DNA from: Isoperla grammatica
Taxonomy: Eukaryota > Arthropoda > Insecta > Plecoptera > Perlodidae
Assembly (NCBI GenBank): GCA_945910005.1
Contig: OX246739.1
Coordinates: 10,204,292-10,268,291, forward strand
DNA: 64,000 nt
Reading direction: 5' to 3'
The translations under genes and the position numbers were made by a program. Of this stretch, positions 13,501 through 27,300 are shown in pieces (within the stretch, counting starts at the first letter, position 1; each line of letters starts with the position of its first letter). The notes under the pieces were generated by a model. It saw only the letters and a list, made by a program, of their open reading frames with translations. It did no database searches and had not been told where the DNA came from.

Positions 13501-16478
13501 AATGATAACAATGCTAAATATATTGACACATCATCAGTCAAAAGCTAGTTCGGATTTCTAATTTCTCCCTAACCATCTCAGATGCAGTAGTAAAAATTAG
13601 ATCTTATTTGAAGATAGAGACTGACCAGTCATTGTAATACTTAATATTTCTGATTTAGTTGGCTGTTTTTCAAGACAAAGTTAGAAAAATACAAGTAAAT
13701 CAATTTTCAGAAATAAAAGCCAGTGGATTTCAGATTTATAAAATTAAATTATTTGCATATTTTCGAGATCCTGCCGGTATTATTTTTATTGCATTAAAAC
13801 TAGTTTTGCATGATTAAAAAAGTATAGCAGACTTTTCTCGGATCGAACCTCCTTTAATTAAAAAAATAAACTTCACGTTATAAAATAAACTAAACAGTAC
13901 TCGTCACAACTTACAATTAGTGGCAAAAGATCATACAAAAAGTGGAAAATGCAAATGGGAGGTCCTCACAAGTTATTCACCTCTAGGAAGACAAAATTAG
14001 AGTTTTCAGCAACCCAAATTCGAATCCAATGTAGCCACTGCAGTCTCAAAATTAAAAGATAACACTCGGGACCAGACGTTTTCAAACAGACTAACATAAA
14101 AATAACTTCTCTTGTGTCACTACTTTGTTATTATAGCTACATCATTTATATAATATATAGTGTAATATTCATATATATTTTTATATTTAGGATCATAATA
14201 AAATAGAAAAAACACTAAACTACTATTCTGAATGTCTTATAGTATATACTTCTCATAAATCTTGTGCAAACTCATCAAGGGGAGAAAGAATTTGCATAGT
14301 ATACGATTTGCAATTGTCTGCTATAAATTGTAATATTTTTTTTATCTAGAAAAATGCAAAAACTGTCTAACAATGTCTTAACTACCTAGGTAATAATTGG
14401 GACCATTTGTAAATCATGTTATTTGGGTTCTAGTCTTGGCAAAATTTGGAATATAAACGAAATTATTACAACATAGTAATTTATGCATCTAGCTACCAAT
14501 TTGTATTTAACATAATTTAAAAACAGTACCCCAGTACTAAATTACTTTACATACATAATATCTTTATAATACTTAAGAAATAACGTAAAAAAATAAAAGG
14601 GTTTAGTCGTGTAAGAAAAATTAAATAATTCAAGATCTTATAGTTTCTAAAGTAGCTACCTACTCAATTTGGCGAACTTCCCTGCAGATCACTCCAGTCA
14701 GTTCCCACTATGAATGACACACTGGTACATCTATACATATAGTATTATGAAAAAAACATCATTATAATCATACAACATTTTCTGAACAGTAATAATATTA
14801 AAATAACAAATACTGAAATTTTTGTGAGGCACACATCATCTTGGGTAGGCAGAGAGCAGGGTGGCAATAATAGAATATTTATATATCAATATTATCCTTA
14901 AATAAGACATCCATTATAAGTTATCACTCACTGTCTCGTTCACTCTCCAGAAAGTAAGAAATCATTCAGATTTTCCAGGGTACATTCAGCATTAACAGTA
15001 ATAATTTGAGCATCTTTGCAATAAAATAAAGAATGAAAAACAACAAATTGTTCTTGGCGAAAGACAAGCACAATGGTAATGTTCTTTTTAAAGTGGCGCA
15101 TACCTAATTTCAGCCTATGCGACGAAAGTAAGATATTACTTAAAAGTGCAAATACCATTATGTACGTAGATATATATTTTAATATACCAACTGGTTTAAT
15201 ATTTCCCCATTAATAACTTACGGCTACATGACCTATATCACATGAAGGAACAAACAGAACAATTAATAATCAATAACAGTTGCTAACAAGTGAGATATGT
15301 CTTCTTCTATACCCAACCCAGGCAATTATTAACCATGCTAAGTAGGAATGCTTATATTTCCACCTGGGCATGCAAAGCAGCATTCCTGCAACCCAACCAT
15401 AAACACACAAGGCTATTATCTCTTGTTTGAGACATTATGTGCGACAGCCTGGAAAATCTGACACTGTAGAATCATTGCTCAGCACAGCAATAGTTATTGC
15501 CGACTACATTTTTCGAAACACAATATATTAAAACTCCAGTCATACAACGGAGACAAATAAGTCAAATTTAGATCACCAATATAGCTTACACAAAATCTGA
15601 ATTAAATAGCCAACAATTGTTTGTTTCTGGTCACTTGTTTGGATTGCATTCTGAACTCACTGCATTGTCAGAGTGGGGGGTGCAGCATGTGCCGCCAATG
15701 GCAGTTCCATAATCACAGCCAAGGCTAGTGTCAATATTCTGCACTCTGTCTACCCAAGTATGGATACATTTATATTAATTACTTTATATTAATTTCTTAC
15801 TTCTCATATATAGTAATAATTAAATAATTGAGAATTTGTCTAAGAATTGGATTTGGAAAATTCTCACACAAAAAATATACTAAAGAAAAGATCTTAATAA
15901 GGTGAGACCACTGATATGCATTTATTCAATACAAACTCTATGGTCAGTAGCACTGGTACTTCGTAATACTTGCCACAGGACTCTTGTTGAATAAGTGTAT
16001 AGCAGTAAACATATTTTTGTATTTTTTATACGTTTTTTTATACTACGTACACATTCACGCATTCACAATACAAAAATCTAATCTTGTTTAAAATATCTTA
16101 TAATACTCTGAAAATGTGTGATATCAATATTATTAATATATTTTATACACTCCCCATTTGAGTGAGTTTCTTACCAAAAATCTGGCGATATATCTGGCAG
16201 ATGAGGGGGTAACGATAACAGGGAGGACTGGAGGAGGCATGCATAGTATTTTGTATTATTAATTATTGGGGACATTTTCCACAAAGTGTACCACATGTTG
16301 GTTTAAGGTAAAAAAGAGAAAAATCACATCCACACACTTACAAACTATAGATTAAACAGAAAAAGTTGTAACATAAAATATAGATTTAAATAATTTACTT
16401 TAGTTAACTCTTTTCGTTGTATAAAAAGTTTTCTCTACAAACCCCTAAAGTAACATGGGTACATTCTGTGCAAGGTGC
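10560..16478 (-). other. Probable long 3' UTR of MEX3
   Basis: This 5.9-kb tract lies directly downstream of the MEX3 stop codon. It is evenly AT-rich, lacks recognisable transposons, and differs in texture from the DNA to its left. On the minus strand an AATAAA-type signal within GATAAATAAATCG at about 10609-10618 could mark the end of the transcript. Long 3' UTRs are known for MEX3 genes, but extent and polyadenylation site are inferred here. A separate unrecognised gene cannot be excluded; the only frames are short (62-72 codons) and unconvincing. Confidence 0.4.
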
Positions 16479-17560
16479 CTAGGAGAAGATGCGAATGGCT
16501 TGCACGACGGGCAGCTGGCAGACGGGGCAAGAGGCAGGGGTCTCACTGTCGCCAAGCCGCTTGGCACAGTCCAGACAGAACAGGTTGTGCCCACAAGGCA
16601 CGAGCGCCGCGTCCACCTCCTTATCACCGCACACGAGGCAGTCTCGTCGGGCCGCGCCCACGGACTCAGCGGGGGAGACTGACGCCGCCGGGCTGGGCCT
16701 CGCCGCAGTACCGGCCGCCGCTGGGAAGGACCAGATGCTGGACGCGGGCGTAGACCCCTCGAAGGACGGGGAGTCCCCCAGCCCCTCGTCGCGGTCCAGA
16801 CTGCCGCTCCAGATGGACACGAGGTCTCCGAGCCGACCGCGGGCCGACCCCGAGGACGATGACGAGCTAGACGCCGACGAGAAGGCGCCCGAGGATCCGG
16901 TCGACGAGCTCGGAGGGAAGGTGGCCAGAGGGTCGGCCGAGGGAGCCGCCGTGGCGGACACCACGCTGGGCTCCAGGTAGCTGAAGAGAGAGCCCAGGCC
17001 AGTCTTGTACAGCGAGGCAAGCAGGTCTGGAGACTCGTCCATCATGCCCGACCCGCTGAGCAGCCCTGCCATGCCGGCCGAGCCGGGCCCCATCACTCCG
17101 TTGCCCGTCCGCACGGCGATGTGGGCCTCGATCTCCTGGCGGGCCGCGTTCACGCTCTCGGGTAGTCCGGTGACCTCGAAGACGGGCTCCTTATCGCGCG
17201 ACGGCGTCACGATGTACGTGTGGGTCTGGTGCTGGATGCGCTTGATCGTGGCACCCTTGGGTCCCACCACCAGCCCCACCACGCGGTATGGGACACGCAC
17301 CTGAGTGGTCACGTGGCCGGGCACGTTGGCGGGGGGGCCGGGGGGAGAGGCTGCGCTCCCACCGACCAGCGTTCCGCCCCCCAGGTTGTTCTTGCGAGAA
17401 GCACGGATTTGCGAGAAGTGCTCCGCCGCAGAGAGGATCTCGCGCTTAGCTTTGGCGACGTCCTCTTTACGACCAGTCACTACGAAGACGGGTTCTTCGC
17501 CTCGGACTGGAGTCTTGATGTACGTGTTTGTCTTTGCACGAAGAGCTTTGATCTTGCACC
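16479..17560 (-). CDS. mex3: MEX3 coding exon 2
   Basis: Starts after acceptor TTTTACAG with the remaining two bases of glycine 86, then [20 protein letters not shown] of KH1, all of KH2, the Ser-rich linker and the RING, ending at TAG (16481-16479). GC-rich third positions make the whole exon stand out as a GC island. Confidence 0.95.
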
Positions 17561-20500
17561 CTGTAAAACAGAAAGAAACAACATCATGTAGAGATAATAC
17601 GGTAGGCAGTTACATGTAGATCAAGTAAAGTGGACATCCAGACATAAAACCATGTAGGTATACACAAAATTACAAGTGCAAATAAATGCAAATCCTGGAA
17701 GGCAACAACATACTGAATGCGAATAATGGATGTCACTTGATTGGGATGAAGCATCATCTCAATTGAACTTCGAAGTCAGGTAACAAATTACAATGCCCTT
17801 TTTCGTTTACAATGCACAATACAAGGTTGCGAGATCGATTTGTCAGTCGAAAGCGTCAAACATGGCTAAATGCGCCGGGCGTTTTGTTCAATTGAAACTC
17901 GTAAGTCGTTAGGAGGAGACTGCAGTAGGCAATAGGCTTGGCAACAAGGTACATAATAAATAGAGGATGTCTCCGCCCCAAGTCTGAAAATCAATTCGCG
18001 TGGAAACAGATAAAACGTAAACAATAGTAAATTGTGCAAACGCATTATTTTCAGAGGATGAGGTGCGTAAGTAAATCAACATACTTGTTGAAAAGGGTTC
18101 AACTTCAGTTGCAGTCAGCATGTAAAAGTGGTTCCACAGCAACCTTGTGAATGCTGACGGTCATAGGTGAGTGAGTCGGAACCAATCAGCGGGTGGCTTT
18201 TTCAAATAATGACATTTGATTGGCCCATGCCTCACTCATCTATGACGTCACCATACACAAGGTTGCTGTGTGGTGTTGAACGACATTAAGCTAGAACAAC
18301 CCCTCTGCCTGCACTCGACAAGTATATAAAATAGTTAGGATGTGATAATTAAAGTCATTCCCAACATAAACGGAATTAACGTCATTTTTCATTTTTATCG
18401 TCACCATTCTACGCATTAATAAAATTTTGTAAATGGACTTAACCTCTAATTATGACCGTTTCAATAATTGAAAAAACATGTCCCATATCCAACAAGTTAT
18501 GATTAAAATTAAGCGTCAACACTTTAATACACAGATACATAATGAGTCCCTTTTTATAGAAAAACAAAACGTATACTTTACATTACACGCAAGACAGCAA
18601 ACAAATAAACACAGGTCTCGGTTATAAAATCCTTGAGTAAGGTTCACGACTTTGCGGAAGCGTTTGAGCGAGGCTGGAAGATTGTTGTGTTCTTCATCGT
18701 GTGGGCGTTTGTTAGACGACAGGAAACGACGAATCTCCCCCAAACGTGTTCTATGTCAATTGCCATTATTATCAGTGCCGTGCAAGCGCCCTATACTTTT
18801 ACTACATGGCCGATCGTTGTGTTGATTTTGACAGTGCAAAGACATTACAATGATACATACATTAGGTATCAGATCTGGAATACTTGGCGCCGTACTTGAA
18901 ATAGCCTATACAATCTACGTAGATTTTGATGAATCTTGTCGCCATAATAACAAAACAAGGACCGTCATAACTAGACTCTTGCTTATCTCAAGAACTATTA
19001 TATATTATGTTGGAAGAACTCAAATTGCTTGTCAATGTTTTTTTTTTTTTTTAATGGGATGTTTCAGGATAATGAAGTCTGATAAATAATATTCGTTCAT
19101 GAGAACTATATAGCATAATAAATTCAGATTTAGCGCTAAATGATATGTACTCGATAACAAGACATAAAATACATTTAATGTGTAAAGATAAAAAATGAAG
19201 AATTATATTGTAATTTTCAGGCATCCATCCTATGCAAAGTAATTGAGTTGTGTTGTAAACAAAACTAAACATGCACGACACAAATCAGTACAAGGCACTT
19301 TGAGCATCCAGCCAGGAATACGAACACCATACACCCACTGTTGTTTATCAATCAAAGATTGCTGGCTAAACAACAAGGATACAGCATCTTCTATTTGACC
19401 TCAACCAAGGATGCGATTCATTCATGACCTGATTTAATACGTAACGAGTGCGTTGGGACTATCCCACTGATAAGGCTTGGCGATTAGTTGGATATGACAT
19501 TCATCACTCATCATCACATTCTTCAGGAAGTAAACTGCTGGAACAGTAGTGTTTTGAAACTAAGGTCAATACGTCAAGCGAATCATTATTAGTAGGTATG
19601 AAATTAATGCATGTTTGAGAATGATAATCATCGAGCGGCATTGAACACTAGGCCGAACCGAAAACAATATTTAATGTTGAATAATAAAACAAAACTAACA
19701 CGCGTGACTCACTTCTGCTTTACCGAAACTATTTTAGGAACGATTAAGTCAATAATTTAGGTAAGCCGTATTTTCAATAAGCCGCCCTTGGTTGAAGCGC
19801 CGGTCGACGCCGCATGAAGGCGGGATCGAAACTTGCATTTCAATAAATTAAAAATAAACGACGGTCAATTTGTATTTATTGCCTCGAAACGATCGGTTAC
19901 AAGAAATGATTTTCAGTGGGAGAGATTATATAATTTTATTATGTGCATCTTTACTACGACGACTCCAAAGTCACCGTTTACACATTATGCCAGTATCGTT
20001 ACGAGTAGATTAAAGGCAATTCCAGCATTTGAAACCCCTAGACTGAATCGGAAATCGAACCATGGACATTCTGCATTGGTACCCACAGGACCAATTCGTT
20101 GTCCATCATCCTCGGCAATATAAGAAAGGCATTAATAATACGGTGAAGATGAATGAGTCATTGATAACACGCAGAATTCTGGATCAAGACATTTGTGAGC
20201 AATTCCCAGAAGGTTACCTCCTCGGAAGTCGGCTATACCGCGAATACATGAAGACTAAACAAATTTGAAATTACCGATACATTTTCATTTATAATTTGGA
20301 AGGAGGCAAATGCGATTATTTCTTTGTATATATATTTTCATTTGTATAGATTCACAACTAACTGGACACATTGAGATCGGTGACAGTGACAATATGAAAC
20401 GCAAACGTCATCTATGTCTTCACTGACTCTAAAACACTGAATTCGAATCGGTTGTGGATAACTAGTAAAACAGGTGAGGGAACAGTGAACATCTCCACCA

Positions 20501-22801
20501 CTTTCTTGAAATAGACTACAGTCTACAGCAGGGGTGTGCAACCATTTTCGTAACTGAGACATTTTGAAATACATTATTGACTTGAATTGGGCCGCACATC
20601 TTCAAGATAGTAGGTCCGACGTTTGACACACGAGGTGCTGGTTTTTATCGACAACACAGACGAGGGTTGTAAATTACACCCCTCATTATTATGTACCTGT
20701 TGTGGAACGCCCCACTTCTCGAGTTGGTAAACCAAGATCAATTTAGTCAGTCAGTCATTTTTTTTTCTCGAAATATGTGAAAGTTTCTGAACGTTGGGCC
20801 GCACCAGACCTCTACGCCGCATATGGCGCAGGCCCGTGAGTTGTACACACAGTGACCAGTGTATGTATACTCGCAGATAGAGGATTTGATTCTAAAGATC
20901 ACTGAGCTATAGATTGTTAGAGTCAGTGGCGGCTCGTGGGCCATTGTCCAGGGGGGGCACATGTTACTTGTGAAACACAAGTACACAACTTAAATTACAC
21001 GATACATTTAGTGAGGAGTTAATGTACTTATTACTCACCTATACAGTGGATTAGGCTGTCCTAGTTTTTTAATTTCTAGCTTAACAATAAATGGTACCTG
21101 ATTTTCAATTAAATTAAAAATGTGTTGGACTGAACTCATGTTTAAACACTCAGCAATAGCACTCACAACATCCGACCGCACAAATCGAAATCTCGACACA
21201 GACTGAACCCACAAATACATACTGGAGGTGATCTGTTCAAGTAAAATATTACAAAAATAAATGTCAAATCGCCTTTTCTAGGAACTCTTATTATTATGTT
21301 GGGAGGGGAGAGAATTTTCCCTGAACTCCTTTTTGTCTTCCTAATCTTCGTCTTTTGTGTGACTGGCACGTACTATTGAGACAGGTATGTGACAGAGAGA
21401 TGTCAACTCTACGTGGACTGAAAGTGACCACAAATCAGAATGCGAGTTTGGGACTATTCTCCAATAGGAAGGCTTTCACACTAATAGGCGGAGCTTTTAT
21501 TAAACTATATTTGCAACAGGTTGTTTAGTGATGTATTGTGCTGTACTACTACCCTTGAAACTTGCACAAAGAATAGAAATATTTCTTAAACTCCCTATGG
21601 TCTCTGGTGCGAAAGAGGATAGAGATGGACACACGTTCGATTTCGACCCAAACTCGGCTTCGGTCACCACTTTCTCGGTGACCGAGGAGGCTGCATTTAG
21701 CGACGTGTAAAGTGTGGGATTCATAGCTGCAGGTAGTGTTGACTAGACCCCATAAGATTAGCTAGAGCAGTCCCGGCTCATCAGGCTTGTGCCCGGAGAG
21801 CGCGAACTACTGTTCAAACTAAAACATTTGGCTTCACAAACGTAATAGAAACATTTTCAACATTTCAAAACATTTTATAAATTAAAAATAAGTAGGTATT
21901 TAAGCAACGTATTATTGGCCAGGCTAATTTATATATAATAATGATTAATAGTTACCAATAATTAATAGGTGGGGCACGTGACCGTGTGCCCTTACGGTAG
22001 AGCCGCCCCTGGTTAGAGTAGATAGTCAACGGCGCGTCAACGTCTTGTTTAATTAAAACGGAAACATAGAACAGGTAAAACGTTATATTATAAGACCTAG
22101 TAATTGGACTGTACACTGTTCCTTGTCAAGAAAGAAAAACAAAATTAAAACCGCAATGTTTCGAAATTTTTAGCAATATTTAGGGTGATTTTCGCCCGTT
22201 GAAGAACTCAGTGATCAGGGTTCGAAATATTGCGGTTTTAATTGTTTTATCTTGTTTACTTTGCCCACTGAGCTATAAACGGTGGTAATGCGCATCTTAT
22301 GACGAGACAAAGTTTGTATTGTGATTCAATACACATCTATGAGCAATACCGGTTGATGTGATACGATGGTCAAGCCCATCATTGTTGAGAGCCATGCTTT
22401 ATATCGACATACGTACGACGGGATGATATTAGCGCTAGTCCCAGTTCCAGACTCATGTGAAGGTTCTGTACAGCATGTGTGGCTATCAAAGTCACAGTTT
22501 CGACTATGGTATTGCTTAATATACAAGAACATCATCATAAAAACATAATTTGACCAACTTCCGTCTGACGTCTGGTATAGTACCCTTCGACAATTACAAT
22601 TACATATCTCCTCAAGTGTCGCGAGTGAGTGCATGGTGTGGTATGCTGTCTGTCATGTACATGCATGGACGGACAACAGCGCCCCAGGCCACGTGGGTCC
22701 CAGTAACACTTGCGCGAACGATACGATAGTTATTTGTGAGTTTACAACTAAAGACACACTGCCCGACTGGTGTAGCCCAGCCAAGGTGCATCTCATTTAG
22801 G

Positions 22802-22837
<36 letters not shown>

Positions 22838-24281
22838 CCATACATTTATATGCACCCAACTCACGGAAACTGGTTTCGTGATAATTATGGCTGAACGTAA
22901 AATGCGAACTTAACATTATTTGATATTTCATCATCAATCAATCACAAGAAACCGCCATGTGAGTCACATGCACACATACGAAATATTGTTCGTTGTACTG
23001 TAAGCTACAAGAATGTAGATCATCATACCCCACACACACAGACATCCGAAGAAAACGTTGTTGTGTGGAGGTAGGGAAAACACAAACATCTGCATGACTG
23101 CAATGTGACAGACGGAGGACCGCAGTAGCACGTGTTTTGGGCGCATGCACTCACAGACATGTTGTTTTACGCAACGGCACTATCGAGACGATGCGGAGGA
23201 ATAACATAATGATGGGACCACGTGATGTCCACGCCATTCCAGTACCTGAACATTACCCATACAACACGTCATGCACGTCGATAGTTCAGATTGAAATGTG
23301 CGGAGAAATGGTAGTTTGGTATTTTCACCTCTAAACTCGTCCAGACAAAGAAAAATGGCTCGGTTATTGTTTCACGGGCTGCGTCCTTTATGTCCTTCAA
23401 GCAGCCAAGTCCCAACACCGGCCGGCCGGCGCGTTTCACCTTGATAACGGGCTTTCAACTCTACGCTCCAAGATTCTTTGTAGTCTGTGAATATCATCAT
23501 TCTTCCCACATTGCCACCGACTAATACATGTGTACTCGTATCCAAAGAGTGTTTATTTCATTTATCAAAATGGGGATTTAATCGATTTACAAACTGAAAA
23601 TAATTATTTTAAGGGGGGCTTGACCATTTACGCAACGAGGGTAACAGCCTAGGCGGTAACGACGACATTAATACCTTATGGAGGTCTTGGCTAAATACTT
23701 GGCCTTAGAGAACGACCGATTTGATTCCAGTTTCAAGTCGCTTTATATATTTTGGGAATCGCTAATTATATCTCGGTAGAGTGTAGACCAACCTTTAGCA
23801 ACAAGGAGGAATCTTTTGCAGATGTTTTTACCTTTTACCCTCCACTCTAACCACCGGTACCACAACGACCACAATAATTATTTTAGCCTTTCCTACTCTA
23901 TACCAAATGTTCCAGGTAACTTTACTCGCAATTCTAGGAAATGCATAGTAGTACGAAGTAAGCCATCGTAAGGACCTCCCTAATCCGCTGGGTTGTGGGA
24001 CGTTATGAATCATTCCAACATTTCGATACTGAATGGCATTTAAAAGGCACGAACAAAAAATCTTCGATTCTCGCGCTTCTCGTGTTGAACACTCGTGTGC
24101 TCGTTCAATTTCCTTATCTACTGTAATTAAATTGTTAGCCTATAATTATTTTATTTTTGATCAGTGTTTTTATTATTGTTTCATTGTACGTATTGTTCTC
24201 CTTTGTAAAACAGTTCTACAACTGAATAGGACACACACTAAAATGAAATAACTAAAGAAGATATCCGGAAAGGGCGCCGGT

Positions 24282-24314
<33 letters not shown>

Positions 24315-27300
24315 ATAATTTAATACAAGGTAGAGTCTACAAACGTCACCATGTTATGGTCGGTGTTCGCAGGTATTGGGGTATTTGAAGAAAAATGGTA
24401 ACTAAACCACTTTCAGAGTTTCCTGAAAAAAGCCCCAAGATTGTATGATGTGAGTGGCAAGTTCGTGAACTTGAGACAGATTCGGTAAACATACTTCTAT
24501 ACAAAGAGCGTTCTATGCTTTAGTCTTTGGTCGTCGACAATTCATGGGATTGTTTTGTTTCTTTATTGCAGAGTAGTGAAAACAACGATGGGCATGGGCA
24601 CAGATTCATTCAACACAGGATGTCACGTATCTACGTAGGCTTCAGGAACCTGCAGTGTTCAGCATAGGCCTACACACCCTAGTCCGAGTGACGAGTTTCG
24701 GCAGAGTTGCCACCACAGGAGGATAACACAACCTTAGGTTATCAATAACGTAAAATTGAACAATCGACACTCTTTGTTGCGATAACAAATCGTCACTCTG
24801 TTATTCCAATGCCGGCAGACGGGAGCGAGTCTNNNNNNNNNNNNNNNNNNNNNNNNNNNNNNNNNNNNNNNNNNNNNNNNNNNNNNNNNNNNNNNNNNNN
24901 NNNNNNNNNNNNNNNNNNNNNNNNNNNNNNNNNNNNNNNNNNNNNNNNNNNNNNNNNNNNNNNNNNNNNNNNNNNNNNNNNNNNNNNNNNNNNNNNNNNN
25001 NNNNNNNNNNNNNNNNNNNNNNNNNNNNNNNNTGTTGAACACTCGTGTGCTCGTTCAATTTCCTTATCTACTGTAATTAAATTGTTAGCCTATAATTATT
25101 TTATTTTGATCAGTGTTTTTATTATTGTTTCATTGTACGTATTGTTCTCCTTTGTAAAACAGTTCTACAACTGAATAGGACACACACTAAAATGAAATAA
25201 CTAAAGAAGATATCCGGAAATGGGCGCCGGTGGGGGGGGGGGGGGGGGGGGGGGGAATAATTTAATACAAGGTAGAGTCTACAAACGTCACCATGTTATG
25301 GTCGGTGTTCGCAGGTATTGGGTATTTGAAGAAAAATGGCAATTAAACAACTTTCAGAGTTTTCTGAAAGCCCCAAGATTGTATGATGTGAGTGGCAAGT
25401 TCGTGAACTTGAGACAGATTCGGTAAACATACTTCTATACAAAGAGCGTTCTATGCTTTAGTCTTTGGTCGTCGACAATTGCATGGGATTGTTTCGTTTC
25501 TTTATTACAGAGTAGTGAAAACAACGTTGGGCATGGTCACAGATTCATTCAACACAGGATGTCACGTATCTACGTAGGCTTCAGGAACCTGCAGTGTTCA
25601 GCATAGGCCTACACACCCTAGTCCGAGTGACGACTTTCGCAGAGTTGCCAACACAGGAGGATAACACAACCTAGGTTATCAATAACGTAAAATTGAACAA
25701 TCGACACTCTTTGTTGCGATAACAAATCGTCACTCTGTTATTCCAATGCCGGCAGACGGGAGCGAGTCTGGTCGGTCAAAAACACAATCCGTCTACTTGA
25801 ACTATGGGTCATGCGTAGCCCTCGGGTTTTGTTTTGAATTGAGAATTCTTTGTACTCGGTTCGGTGCGACACAAGGAGACACTGCGACGAATCTAATTCT
25901 GGTTTAGCTTCCTTTGACACAGTATTACGAAAATAGAATTTCCTCTTACATTTTTTACTCGTTTTATGGGAGTTGAGTTGATAGGTTCTTGAGACGTAGC
26001 TTCTAGTTCCAGCCGTCACAATACTGATGTGTTTTCTTCTATTATGGCTCGTAAGCCAAAGTGCTTATCAGTCACCTTACTGCAGATCTAGACTCATTGC
26101 CTAAGACACAAACGTGCGCAACAACTCACTATCGAAATCGATTCTCATAAGAAATTTACTCGTGTACTTATGTCCATTATCTTAACATCCGGTCGGAAAT
26201 GACCCGAACCATCCTTCCACTAAAACTCAACTCATGACAGGTAAGTTAAGGTATGCCTGGCGTGTCCCCACTCTATCAATACTAGGAATTGAGATTGTAG
26301 ATAGTTGGCAAGGTGAAGGTCAACGATTAGGTTCAAGGTTAAATAGTTGTAGTGCAGTTTATTCACATGCAACTTACAATGTCGTTGTCCAGAGGTAACT
26401 AAACTGATAGTGAATTGAAGAATGTAAGTAGTAGACGCAGTGTGAAAAAACTGTAGGAAACTAGGAAGTGTCGTCTGGAGGTACGAGCCAAATAACTATT
26501 GGGCTGCACATTAGACCACGCTATGCTAGGAGGGAAACCCAGCTGACTAAAGATACCTTCTGAGGTGTGGGAGGGGAAGGAGCCAAATGAAACAACTAAA
26601 CAGCAACAGTTCCCACATCGTACCCATCCATATGAACTGAAATGAACCCATCTGTACTTGGGGAGGTGTGATCCAAAGTCAGTGGGAGGGGAAATGTTGG
26701 CACCAGCTCGAATAACTCAAAACTGCTCAAATTCTCAATTCAGTATATTTACAGATGGGCAAGTTAAAAATAATCATAAGCGCAAGTTGTTGACCGCGGG
26801 AAACATCAGATATACAACACACAAGGCCCAGCTGTTACTAGACTCAGACAGACACATGCGGTTGACTGCTGCCCTACAATGCAACATCACGCAACAATAT
26901 AACACAACCTTCAAGCTATTTTACAAAAGGAATAAAAAGAAAATAACATCTCGGGTGGAAAACAAACAAAACAAATATCAAAATATTTACTTATGCATCT
27001 ATTTTACCTAGCACAGAGGTCTCATAGCCCTACATGATGACAGATAGTGCAATCGATTTCTATTTATTGTGACGTGTAAAATATCGATGCTAACCAAGTT
27101 ATTATCTCATCAATATTATTGTTATGCTTATATGTTGTATAAATGACACAATAATTGCAGCTACGTCATGTTTGCTGCTTGTTAGATACATGTATACAAC
27201 ATCCCAACAAATAACAGACGCGTGTGTAGAGACTACATCAGGCGGTAAGAGCATCGCCTGAAGGGCGCGTATTCGATGCCGGTCGGCGCCCACGTTGTGA

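Noticed and set aside
16445..17020. 191-codon Arg/Pro-rich minus-strand frame
   Set aside because: Out-of-frame shadow of GC-rich MEX3 exon 2; the true frame has KH and RING domains. Plus-strand frames at 16455-17619 are likewise shadows.
24734..25174. Frames spanning the N gap
   Set aside because: They are artefacts of translating undetermined bases.
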